Below, one piece after another: positions 34,288 through 44,867 of a stretch of DNA of 64,000 nucleotides; position 1 is the stretch's first letter, and each line of letters starts with the position of its first letter. Below the pieces are notes generated by a model that saw only the letters and a program-made list of their open reading frames with translations, searched no databases and had not been told where the DNA came from. The DNA comes from Rhaphigaster nebulosa (Eukaryota; Arthropoda; Insecta; Hemiptera; Pentatomidae): assembly GCA_948150685.1 (NCBI GenBank), contig OX411308.1, forward strand, positions 144,146,764-144,210,763, written 5' to 3'. A program made the translations under genes and the position numbers.

Positions 34288-35489
34288 CTGCGGAGATTAT
34301 TGTCAGCTAAACGCTAAGACAATCCCCGACAGGTATGCAGTTCCGGAACTTGACGGATTTCAACATCAATATGCACGGTAAAAAGATCTTCAGCAAGCTG
34401 GACCTCAACCGTGCATATTATCAAATTCCGGTGGCGGAGGAGGACACACCGAAGACAGCAGTCATAACTCCCTTTGGTCTTTTCGAATTTCTCCGGATGT
34501 GCTTTAGTCTCAGGAACGCCTCTCAGACCTTTCAGCTTTTTCTCGACAGAGTTCTTCAAGGTCTGGAGTTTGCGTGGTGGTACCTGGACCACATCGTCAT
34601 ATGCTCCAGAGACGAAGAGGAACACCGAGCACATCTGGAGGAAGTACTGCGACGACTGGATGACCAAGGGCTGACCATAAACTTGGCCAAATGTGTCTTC
34701 GCGCGTCCGGACGTCGAGTTTCTCGGACACCATGTGAACTCGGAGGATGTGTCCGCGCTGCCAGCGAAAGTCGACGCCATCTCCACCTACCCACGACCTG
34801 ACACTGTCAAGGACCTCCGACGCTTTCTGGGTATGTTTAACTTCTACCGACGTTGCATACCCAGAGCGGCAGAGCTGCAAGGTCTCCTTAGCAAGTACTG
34901 ATATTAGCAAGCGAAGAAGAATGATAGATCGCCAATTCCTTGGAGTGAAGAGTCAAACCAGGCGTTCGAGCGCTACACGGCTGCCATCAAAGCGGCGGTG
35001 GTGATTGGACACCCCAAGCACGATGCAGATCTCGTGCTGATCTGTGACGCGTCCAACACTGCTATGGGTGCTGTCTTGCAGCAGAAGGAGGGCGACGCCT
35101 GGCGGCCTCTAGGATTCTTCTCCAAGTCCCTCGCTCCAGCCCACCAGAAATACTCCACATACGACCGGGAGCTGCTGGCGATCCATCGGGCCATCAAATA
35201 CTTTCGGGGCCAACTGGAGGGGGGACACTTCGTCATCTGGACTGACCACAAGGCTCTGGAGTTTGCATTTTCGCAGAAGCCAGACACAGCGACGCCCTTG
35301 CGGATTCGGTTGGTTAACATCATTAGCCAGTTCACAACCGATATCCGCCACGTAGCCGGGAATGACAACACGGTCGCCGACGCGCTGTCGAGAGTGGAGG
35401 ATATTGACTGCACGGAAGAATTTGCTCGACTAGCTGAGGAGCAAGCGAATAATTCGTCGATCCAGGAGATGCAGAAGAACCCTCACTAG
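34288..35489 (+). pseudogene. Reverse transcriptase and RNase H fragments of the deleted Ty3/gypsy element
   Basis: It begins in one frame with CGDYCQLNAKTIPDRYAVPEL. A shift then gives the RT body (DFNINMHGKKIFSKLDLNRA, FGLFEFLRM), and the frame 34335-34901 follows through FLGHHVN and LRRFLGMFNFYRR. The catalytic YxDD is YLDH (34581-34592), so the enzyme is dead. A second break near 34901 precedes an RNase H frame (34998-35489) with CDASNTAMGAVLQQ, YDRELLAI, WTDHKALEF and VADALSR. Everything reads plus strand in normal Ty3/gypsy order. Confidence 0.88.
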
Positions 35490-35494
35490 TGTCC

Positions 35495-36255
35495 TTGGTA
35501 TCCAGCGTTGTCGCACGACGGCGTACCATCCGCAGTCCAACGGGTGCATCGAGCGGTGGCATAGTCCCGTAAGGCATCCCTCATGGCAGCACTCAACAAT
35601 GATGGCTGGACGACTGTGCTGCCAACAGTTCTCTTAGGTCTTAGATCGGCCGTTAGAGAGGAAATCGGGGCCAGCGCTGCTGAAATGACCTTCGGTCAGC
35701 CTCTACGTCTCCCTGGCGAGTTCTTCGAGCCTTCCAGACGTCCTGAAGCGGTGTCTTCGGTGTCTTCAACGTCGACTCGGTGAGTCGACGTTGAAGTCTC
35801 TTCGCCAGGCCATGAAGGACCTTCGCCCAACTCCTCACCGCAGCAGCACAGCCAAGACTTTCGTCCACCGAGACTTAGGGCACTGCAGTCATGTGTTTCT
35901 GAGGGATGACCACGTCCGTAAGTTGCTGACTCCTCCCTACTCTGGCCCTTTTAAAGTCATCTCGAGGGAAGAGAAGACCTTCACTGTCCAGCTGCCTTCC
36001 GGTCGGAAGGTCATATCCATGGATCGACTGAAGCCGGCCCATCTTCTGGACGGCAACGGAGAAAGCATCGCCACCAGAGATCGACCCACTCCTACACCTG
36101 CCGCGGGACCTTCAGGCGACCATCCGAATGACCTCGACGCAGACCCTCCTACGTTGCAGCCTGGTTACCGCACTCGCTCTGGTAGAGAGGTGAAGCCTAA
36201 GGTGCGGTTCTGTGCCGATGTCATTGGGGGGAGTGATGTGGCGGCAAGCCAGTGA
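35495..36255 (+). pseudogene. Integrase C-terminal fragments of the deleted Ty3/gypsy element
   Basis: TAYHPQSNGCIERWH, the conserved integrase block with the last catalytic Glu, is readable at about 35516-35560, so the zinc finger and the two catalytic Asp are deleted. The frame shifts to 35583-35783 (LPTVLLGLRSAVREE, AAEMTFGQPLRLPGEF), then to 35791-36255. That last part carries a GPY/F-type module (PPYSGPFKVISRE) and a Pro-rich tail ending at the right 42-bp repeat. A perfect 15-bp hairpin interrupts the middle. Confidence 0.85.
35764..35796. repeat. Perfect 15-bp hairpin inside the integrase remnant
   Basis: Arms 35764-35778 (CTTCAACGTCGACTC) and 35782-35796 (GAGTCGACGTTGAAG) around GGT. 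One arm is coding sequence of the element; the other looks like a templated fold-back copy that caused the frame break. Confidence 0.9.
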
Positions 36256-36604
36256 TAATGATATCAGCGCCAGGGAGGTTATTGATGTAAAATAGGTTTG
36301 CCAATATATATAAAATTAATCATTTCATTTTCCGTTTTTTCCGCTAAATATTATTAATTAACTAATTTTCTTATCTCGAATTTAAATAGCCAAATTATCT
36401 TGCATGTTTAGTGGCAAACCTATTAATTACCACCCTGATAAGAAGAAAGTGAATAGAGTTCTCTCTGTGTGTATTTTTGCTCTTATATAATACTCCTCTT
36501 ATTTGTGTTGAAAATAAAATACTGATTTCAATTATTGACAGTTATTTAGTGTACACCGTACCCCGTCCACCAATTTCACCAAAATTACATTAGATAAATG
36601 CTAT

Positions 36605-36985
36605 AAAGTATAGCGGCTGCGCAATAGTCGATAAACCATTTCTTCCTTAGAGTGTAGCACCAAAACGGCTCAGAAGATTTTGATAAAACTTGCCTCAAGT
36701 CTCCTCCTCAAAGCCCTTCAACTCCATACACGTACTTAATCTTCGAGAAAAAGAAGGAAAAAGTTATGACGAAAAGAATATTTTATTAGTGTATAACTCG
36801 AAAAGGATACATTTTTCGCCGATTATGTACATGCTCATTTAAAAGATAATCAAATTCCCTACATAACAAAAAAAAAATCAAAATCTAATGTGGGGCCAAC
36901 GAGTCGAGAAAATGATAAATAGAGTACGTTGAAACTGCTTTATTTTATATCCCGAGTTTTAAAAGTGATATCAACGTGTTGTTTT
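36605..36985 (+). repeat. Interspersed repeat family B, copy 2
   Basis: Carries the family blocks AGCGGCTGCGCAATAG, CCAAAACGGCTC, TTGATAAAACTTG, GACGAAAAGAATATTTTATT and AACTCGAAAAGGATACATTTTTCG. A further block (CGTTGAAACTGCTTTATTTTA, about 36929) is found inverted near 59545-59585. Non-coding and diverged. Confidence 0.65.
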
Positions 36986-39455
36986 TTTTCAGCAAAACAT
37001 TTGTTTTTGAAAGTAAATTAAAGGAAAAACATTAATTTAAAAAAAAAATCAATTTTTGACCAAATAAATTTTAAAAAAGTGTTTACATTAATAAATAAAC
37101 TAGCCTTACTGATTTGTTTAACCAAAAAGTAATGACAGATTTTGATTCAGTTCACCAAAATACTTATGTTATTATAAATATGAAAAATAATTATAATTAT
37201 GAAAATATAGAAAACAAAAAAAATGTTTTTTATCAGTTCCGAGAATGCTCGAAATTATTGAGCCACTGAATTAAGTTTGGATTTGAAGCTCTGTATCGCC
37301 ACTTCATTGTATCCGATATCGACGTCCTTAGGCTCTTTAGAAAAAGGGGAGTTTTTTCATCTTTTATTAGTGTTTTATAGTATTTATGATTAACAGACAC
37401 TGACATATAAACGAGTGACGGTTAATCTAAGTTCTGCTGTATTGTTGTAATCGGGACTTATATAATATTGTATTTTGGCCGACTACTGGGGGATCCTAGT
37501 TTATTTAATTGCTAATAGTTTTGTGTGTGTAACTTCACGAAATATGTTGAGATAAACAAATAAAACATTAAATGTTTTTCTTTCATATTCGATTTTCCAT
37601 ATGTACCCTACAGAAATGTTGAGGAAACTATACTGATTTGCTTCGAAGACGTTCTTTATTTATTTATGACCATTATTGTATTCTTACTTTTCCTGATATT
37701 GTTTAATAATGCGGCCCTACCCGCAATGGAATTTAGGAAGCAAACAAAAATTCTCTCCACCAAGATTGGAGGGTGTACCCACAAGTTTGGTATAGAATTT
37801 ACCATAGCGACCTATATTCCTTGAGTGAGTTAAGACAATGACCTCAAGAAATTTCCCATCCAAAATAATTTTCATTTCATCTTTTGTAAGTCTCCTGAAG
37901 ATAAGAAGAGACAATGGATCAAAAAACAAATAAACAATCCATCAGTCACTAAATATGGGGAGGGGAAGAGAAGGAGGAATGCATTGTAAGCCCACGTGCC
38001 TGGTGAACAACACCAACCGAATTAGAATCCGCTCCTTAAACACTTCCTTGTCAACTTGACGCTGTGCACAGTCCATTGTCACTGGCGTATCCTTCATCTG
38101 AAGAAAGCTATTTGTCTCAATTCAATATCAATTATCTTTTGTTTTGGACGAAAATGGCGTCCGAAGTTACTTAAAAAGTATCTTGGAATCGCAATTAACT
38201 CGGCTTTACGCGTATTAAAAGAACTTATACCTCATAGAGTGTTTTTTCTAATCTATGTTAAGCTGAATAAAAAACTGTGTATGATATAAGGCAACTAAAT
38301 ATGATCAAATCGACACAAACGCTCTAATTCGAGTTTTAGAACAAGAATAGTTGATTCAAGAAATCTCGTAAGTCGTTTTTAGGGGTATATTTAAAATTTG
38401 GCGCATTCTTATTCTGGTGAGATACGCACGTGTTTTGGGATCATAACCCCATATTATGTAGATATCATCTCAGTATATGCAATCTAAGCTCACATCAGGG
38501 GTTAGCCATAACCTGAAATTTCATTGGTGCATTCAACCAGTATACATTCAGGCTAAAATCAGATGCCAGTATCAGAACTTCCAACTACCCCGTATTATTC
38601 AATGTGTAAAAATACTATCAATAAGAAAAAAAGTTGGCAACCTCCAAAAATTGAAATTTTTTCTGCCAGATGACCTACATTTAAAAAATTTTACACAAAT
38701 ATTTTTCTATTATGTATTATCTTTATAGAGGCCCTCATGCGAAAGAATGAAAAATCAGAAGCTGACTACTCTAGCCTGAATGTACTTTTATCATCATAAT
38801 TCATTCCCTTTGATTTTCATTAAAATGTTTTTTATGAACACGGACACAATGGACACCTTTTTACATATTTATTGATATTTATTATTTATCTTTTTTTCCT
38901 TAATGGTTATTACTTTGATAAACCCCATAAGTCAAGAAAAATTTATATTTATGAAGCCTAATGAGCCTTATTGTCTTATTTTGTAATATATTAGGTTCAG
39001 AGTCAATCATATTTTAGTTATAAGTAGTTTTTGGATTTTTATTGAACGATTCCGCTTTGGTTTGGACTGTAAATTTTTTTTCCGAATATTTGGTTTGTAT
39101 GAAATTTGCTTTTTGTGTTGTATTTTTCCATCTATGAGTCTTTTTGTGCTTAAAAGTGATTTTTGCTTTCGTTTAAAACATCTATAAACATCAGAGCTAT
39201 AAAAATTAAATTTAAAAAATCACCGTAAAGGTACAGTTTTAATAAATTCATAACATTTTTGCGATTATCCTAACCATTAGTAAAATGAACAAAAGGCGTT
39301 TTGAAATTCCCCTACCAATATGCAACCCAATGCTCAAAATTTTATATTCAAAGTATATTAAAAAATATTTTTGAACAGAATCAAACAAAATGGATCATCA
39401 TTGAGCTGACAGTAGTGAAGGAAGCATATTCTTTTACGCAACACGGGTAATTATA
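36986..39455. other. AT-rich DNA without recognisable genes
   Basis: Only short low-complexity open frames. No motif, tRNA or repeat was recognised. Confidence 0.5.
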
Positions 39456-40111
39456 CTGGGTAGGACAGAAATAATTGAAATATTTTGAAGGGCTGTTAAA
39501 AAAAGAAAAAGGTCTTTAGAAAAAAAAAAGTTTCTATTTTCAATAAGAACATTGAAAACTGTCATATTTGAGGAGATTTTAATTAAATATTACATCTTCC
39601 AAAGGTCTCTTGTTATTGACTACATATTGCCGAACACTTTCCTGGAAATTATACCATCATCCTTCGAGTCATTTCTGATGGAATAACCGGTGCATTTTGA
39701 AGAAGGAGTGAAATAGTAACTGTGAACTTCAATCTTTACGTGCACATGTTGGAGACTATCCTACACTTTAGAGATCCTGCGCCTCGGAGAGTATTCAGTT
39801 GGATGAAATAGATGCGTCAAGGTGTTTAAACACCGAACTTATTGTCTGGATGATTTAAAGGAGAGAATCAGGCAAGGAATCAAGGCAATTCTACAAGAAA
39901 TTACTTGAATGGTGGAGGATCATTTCCAGGAACGTCAATACTGGCGACATTTTTTAGATATAACTTTTAAAACCCACTGAATTAAAACTGTTTTCAAAGC
40001 ATAACTTTATTCAGAGCAAATTTTTTTGAAAATAAAATTATTTGTTCCTAGAGACATTACTTTGTTTTTTGTAGGCCTTCAAAATGTATCAGTTATTTCT
40101 ACTAAACCCTG
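39456..40111 (+). mobile_element. Short mariner/Tc1-like element with TIRs and TA target duplication
   Basis: Left end CTGGGTAGGACAGAAATAAT and right end ATTATTTCTACTAAACCCTG-like sequence pair as imperfect inverted repeats of about 48 bp; both continue into a TTTTGAAGG block. TA flanks each side (39454-39455 and 40112-40113), the target duplication of Tc1/mariner elements. At 656 bp it is half the size of an autonomous copy. Near its right end a decayed C-terminal transposase frame survives (YCLDDLKERIRQGIKAIL, about 39838-39906), matching the LDDLKERI block seen in several mariner-like transposases. It is therefore an internally deleted, inactive copy. Confidence 0.8.
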
Positions 40112-40412
40112 TATCCTCAGTCTGGCCAGAGACGGCAACCAGTCAACTTCGTACCTGTACTTCATTTTAGTTATTTTATCATTTTTTTTTTTTTTTTCTG
40201 CCTTCACGGAACACACAATCAATTACAAACCTACAGTAGCCACACACTTCAATATTCACGGTTCAGCTGAAATTAGCGAAGAGAGTTTAACAGTGCTACG
40301 GGCTGTGGAAGGAAGTTAATCCCCAAAGGCACCTGAGGATTTAAGACCATTGACGCTCACCATTGTTGACAAACACACGGTTGTGAGTACTGTTTATTAT
40401 TTATCTGTCATA

Positions 40413-41366
40413 ATGGTGCAGTGCTCGATTTGTAATAGTACTGTAACGAGAGAGGACAAATTTAATCTGAGCTGCAGCAATTGCCGCGTAATTTTCACGA
40501 CAAATGCTGTAATCTCAATGATAAGGAAATAGAGGCGCTCAAGTTACAAAAAAAGACGTGGTACTGTAAAAAATGCGACCATGCGAAAAAGTCAGGCCCG
40601 GTAAGAGAAAAAACGCCTAGTCCGTCCAGGAATTCTCAACAGCAAACCTCTGAACCGTCTGGCTGATATACTCGCGGCAGTAAACCGGCTTAGCGCTCAC
40701 GTCAACGAGAACATCAAAAGCATTAAGTCATCACTTGAAAAATACGGTGAGCTAAGCTTTGAGCTAAACGAGAGGCTTTTGAAAATAGAAAGCCATCTCG
40801 AGGGCCAATCGAAGCTGATGGAAGATCTGACCTCCGAAAATAAAGTTCTGAAATCAAGGGTCGGTGAACTGGAAGTCAGACTCAATAAGGCCGAACAGGG
40901 CCTACTATCCAGGTCGGTGGAGATACGGGGCATCCCGATCCGCGCGGGGAGACTCCTGCGGCTCTGGTTGCTAGCGTGGGAGCCGGCCTCGATGTCAAGA
41001 TTAATATAGAGGATCTCGACTTGGTAGAGCGCCGAAGACCGAAAAAAAGATGACCCCCGACCGCCGCCTGTCATTGCCTGTTTCGTCAGGCAGTCAGTGC
41101 GGGACGAGCTAGTGCAGCGGAGAAAAGTTAAGAGTGACTTCTCCATCCGGGATATTGGCTGGCAGGAGAACGATTCCCACCGGATATATCTCGGGGAAGA
41201 AATGACTCCCACTAAGAGGCGCCTGTACTGGCTCGCTCGACAGAAGAGAGCGGCGGGAAAATTAAAATATGTCTGGTTTGCGGCCGGAAGAGTGCGCTGC
41301 CGGAAGGATGAAGGCCACCCCGTAATTTACATTGACGAAGATCAAGAGCTCGATACGTTCTGCTGA
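40413..41366 (+). pseudogene. LINE ORF1 protein (PHD-like finger, coiled coil, FP domain), frameshifted
   Basis: An RNA-binding chaperone-type protein of the LINE particle. ATG at 40413. The first 60 or so residues carry a PHD-like pattern: CSICNSTV, CSNC, then after a frame break FHDKCCNL and WYCKKC. Next is a charged linker (TPSPSRNSQQQ), another frame break, and a heptad-patterned segment (NERLLKIESHLEGQSKLMED, LKSRVGELEVRL). The C-terminal part, in further shifted frames, has the FP25K-like domain: VEIRGIP, CFVRQSVRDEL, MTPTKRRLYWLARQ and VWFAAGRVRCRKDEG, ending at the TGA 41364-41366. At least three frameshifts make it non-functional. Confidence 0.85.
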
Positions 41367-41639
41367 CGTTTTGGCACCTGTCTACCCACTGGTCGGATTT
41401 GGAAACTCTCAATGGACCCCAAGTGCTGTGTTTCGTGACGAATTTATTTTTTCTATATTTTTTTTTTTTTTTTTTACTTCAACAGAAGCACGTTTTTTAT
41501 CTTCTCATATATTTCTTTATTATATATCTCTTTGTTTAATTGTTACGTTCATTATTCACTTTTTTTCAGATTTTATTCTACAGATCGTCGTAGTTTTAGC
41601 ATCTTTCCGCCAAATACTGTATACAGTCTAATTTCCCAT

Positions 41640-44402
41640 ACTATCTAGTGTCCTAACCTCCTGTCACATTAACTCCCAATCCTTATCAGCTCATTATGAT
41701 GAATTTCTGCAATATTTTACCCATAACGTTTACCATACCATTGCAGTCTCCGAAACATGGCTAAAGCCCTACATTCCTTCCTCTTCTGTTTCCCTACCTA
41801 ATTATTCCTTTATCCGCCATGACCGGATGGGCTGGACTGGTGGAGGTGTCGGTCTTTATATTCATAACAGCCTGAAATTCCGAATCCTAGATACCTCATC
41901 CCCATCCAATCATCCTCATATTGAATTCCTTGTCGTCGAAATTTCCTCAAATGCACATCCTCTCCTACACACTGTGGTGTATCCTCTGGTTCCTTTCGAC
42001 TCATCCTTTGAATCAACTCTCTACAATTATGTTCCTCTCAACAACAATATAATAATTTCCGGTGATTTTAATACCAATCTCCTATCTGATTCCAACGACA
42101 GACTCTACCTTGAAAATCTCTTTTTCTCCCTCCATCTCTTCATCGTCCCATTTTCTCCTACCCATCACACTTGCTGGTCTGACACCTGGTTGGATCTGCA
42201 TGTCATCGATTCAGAACGTAATCTCCTTTCCTTTTCTCAACTACCTGTCCCGTTTCTGTCCTCTCACGACTTAATCCAAATATCCTACAATATCGAAACT
42301 CCTACGAAACCATAACTTTCCGTAACCTAGACGCCCTCACACATGAAAATATTTTATCTGACCTTGAAACGCTGCAGTGGAATGAAATATATTCCTGTTC
42401 TTCCATTGATTCCATGGTCGATACCCTCACCTCTAATCTCATCCACATCCTTAAAACCCATGCCCCACTCAAAACCTCTACTTTCCGTCGGCCGCCTGGA
42501 TGTGTCAACAAATTAAAGATATGCAAAGAAGGCGTGAGGCAGCCCGTAGACGCTTTAGACGCACTAGGCTAGCAGACGATTACCAAGCGTTTAGGGTACT
42601 CCGCAATTTGACACAGGCAACTGTTAGGAGAGCGAAATCCAACCACTATCATGAAGCCTTCTCCTCTGCTCCCAATGCTAAATCAAAATGGCAACTCCTA
42701 CGCAAACTCTCCGTTTGTAAATCCTCTCCCTCACCAGTCTTCCCAGTTTCAGCCTCCTCTAACACTTCTCCAACTCCTCTTTCCTGCTTTTCCTTAGTTC
42801 CATCATTTAACTCCGATAATTTTTATTTTTTCTACATCTCCCCTACCGATCTTATTTCATCCATAATGAAATCTCACACCAATTCCACTGGGCCTGATGG
42901 AATACCTGTTAACTTGTTAAAATTATGTCTCCCCGAAATCCTTCCAGTTCTTCTCTTCATTTATAATTTCTCCCTCCAAAACTCAGTATTTCCTACTTCG
43001 TGGAAAAAAAGCCTTAGTCCATTATATTAATAAAATCTTCAATCCTATATCTCCTAAAGACTATCGCCCAATTTCCATCCTCTCTAACCTTTCCAAACCT
43101 CTAGAAAGAATAGTCCAATCACAAATATCAAACTTCCTTGAAAAGTCCAAACTACTTGATCCTCTCCAATCCGGCTTCCGTCCCAGTTTCTCCACACAAT
43201 CCGCGCTAGTCAAAATCACCACTGACATACATACCGCTATGGACCGAAAAAAATTAACTGTATTAATATTCCTTGGCTCTTCTAAAGCTTTTGATTCCCT
43301 GGACCATTCTATCCTTTTTGCCAAATTAAAATCACTATCCTTTTCCAACAGCTCTATGCAATGGTTCAAATCTTTCCTTTCCGATCGGACTCAAGCAGTT
43401 ACCATTCCTAATCAACCCTATCTTCCTTCCTTACCTTGTCCTCAGGAGTAGCCCAAGGTTCGAGTATTTCCCCACTGCTATTCAATACCTATATCAATGA
43501 TCTTCCTAATTCAATCCACCACTGTTTCCACCACTTATACGCCGACGACTTTCAAATCTATTTGTCCTTTCCTCCTTCTGAGCTATTAGTAGCGTTTGCC
43601 AGTATCCAGGAAGACCTAGATAGAATCAGTGCCTGGGCAAACCTGAATAGATTAAGATTAAACGCTATAAAAACTCAGGCCATTGTCATAGGTTTCAATT
43701 CCCTCCTCTGATCCAATGACACCTTTCCTACTATAATCCTAAATGATCACCCCGTCACGTTCAGCTCCTCAATCAAAAACTTGGGTATTACTATCGACCA
43801 AACCCTTTCCTGGAAACCCCACATTGCCCAAATTTCCCGACGGTCAATAAGTACCCTTAAATTATTCCATCGTTCCCGACATCTTCTCCCACAACCTACG
43901 CGCAAACTCCTTGTTTCCTCTATTATCTTTCCCCACTTTGACTACGGTATACGGGGGCCTCTCGAATGTGCTCGAGGACAGATTGAAGCGGATCATGAAT
44001 TTCTTTTTAAGATTTGTCTTCGGCACCTCGAGACGGGCCCATGTGTCCCACCTTTACGGCGAGTTAGAGCGGCTCTTCCCCTGCAACCGTAGACAATTTT
44101 TCCTAGGATCTTTTCTATACCAAACTATCACCACCCACCATCCTTCCTACATCTACAGCCTCCTACAATCAAATCCTCCGTCCACGCACTGGAAACAAGA
44201 TCTCGCCTTTCTGACCTCCATACTCCCTCCCACAGAACCAAAACATTTGAACGCTCCTTCCTCGCCCGCTCCTCTACCCTTTGGAATTCCTTTCCTTCTA
44301 ATATCCGGCATGCTTCTTCTCTATCCTCATTCAAATCCCTCTTTTTCCAACACCTTCTTTCTCTCGAAAATGATGCTCTCTAATTGCGAAATTTCAGTTT
44401 AG
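41640..44402 (+). pseudogene. LINE ORF2: endonuclease and reverse transcriptase, several frame breaks
   Basis: Endonuclease (about 41649-42310): HINSQSL, VSETWLKP with the catalytic Glu, GGGVGLYI, SGDFN with the catalytic Asp, SDTWLDL and LSSHDLI. Linker: RRREAARRRFRRTR. RT: STGPDGIPVNLLK, then a break, then DYRPISILSNLSKPLER and LQSGFRPSFSTQSAL. Motif A reads FLGSSKAFDSLDH, where the catalytic Asp is replaced by Gly (43275-43277). Another break follows, then GVAQGSSISPLLF, YADD intact (43538-43549), LNRLRLNAIKTQ, and a thumb with the MGITIDQTLSWK block. The C-terminus ends near 44402 in a shifted frame. At least four frameshifts plus the Asp loss mark it as dead. Confidence 0.9.
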
Positions 44403-44747
44403 GGTTAACATCTGGATCAGAAGTGAATAATAGTTTTTAATGTACAAACTTTGCTAATCAATTCATTATTTTTGTATTTTTCATTTTCTCTGTTTTTTTT
44501 TACTTTTTTCTTGTTTTTTTTTTCTCTTTTTTTTTTTGTTTTGTTCAGATTAATTATATTTTTCGATAAAAAAAAAACTTATTTATTTGCTTATTTATTT
44601 TGCAGAAGATATTGTAAAAATTAATTGGTCTGTATTCTATAGTCTTATGGCCAGATAATGTTACTGTTTTATTGGTTCCTTCATGTTATCTTAAGGGACC
44701 TAGTCCCAGAATAAAGTTCTTTTATCTATCTATCTATCATAAAAATA
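44403..44747 (+). other. 3' end of the CR1/jockey-like element with (TCTA)n tail
   Basis: T-rich stretch with poly-T runs (44500-44540), then TTAAGGGACCTAGTCCCAG containing a short palindrome (GGGACCTAGTCCC), AATAAAG and TTATCTATCTATCTATC. Such structured 3' ends followed by short repeats are used for target-primed reverse transcription in CR1-type LINEs. Confidence 0.7.
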
Positions 44748-44867
44748 ACAAGTAGGTAAATTAAATCGAATAGAAACACTACATGGTCATCTATAACTGT
44801 GATACTACAACTTATCAGTTTGTCACAGGGTTCATTGCTAGAGGAGAGTACTGAAATCTAGTCATTA

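Larger units (their letters stand above)
33978..36278 (+). mobile_element. Deleted Ty3/gypsy element between 42-bp direct repeats
   Basis: GC-rich retroelement body bounded by near-identical 42-bp direct repeats (33978-34019 and 36237-36278, one mismatch) that start TGTGGCGGCAAGCC. The right copy follows a purine tract (GGGGGGAGTGA), as a 3' LTR should. So these look like the first 42 bases of the LTRs, with the rest lost from both. Between them are scraps of gag, RT, RNase H and integrase, in order on the plus strand, with deletions at each junction. No clear target duplication (AGAT on the left, TTAT on the right). Confidence 0.75.
40114..44747 (+). mobile_element. CR1/jockey-like non-LTR retrotransposon, near full length, degenerate
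   Basis: It starts right after the mariner-like element. Order: 5' region, ORF1 (PHD-type finger, coiled coil, FP domain), ORF2 (apurinic-type endonuclease, RT), and a T-rich 3' region with AATAAAG ending in (TCTA)n at about 44730-44745. The two-ORF plan with a short-repeat tail fits CR1/jockey-group LINEs of insects. Both ORFs carry several frameshifts. No clear target duplication was found. Confidence 0.85.
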
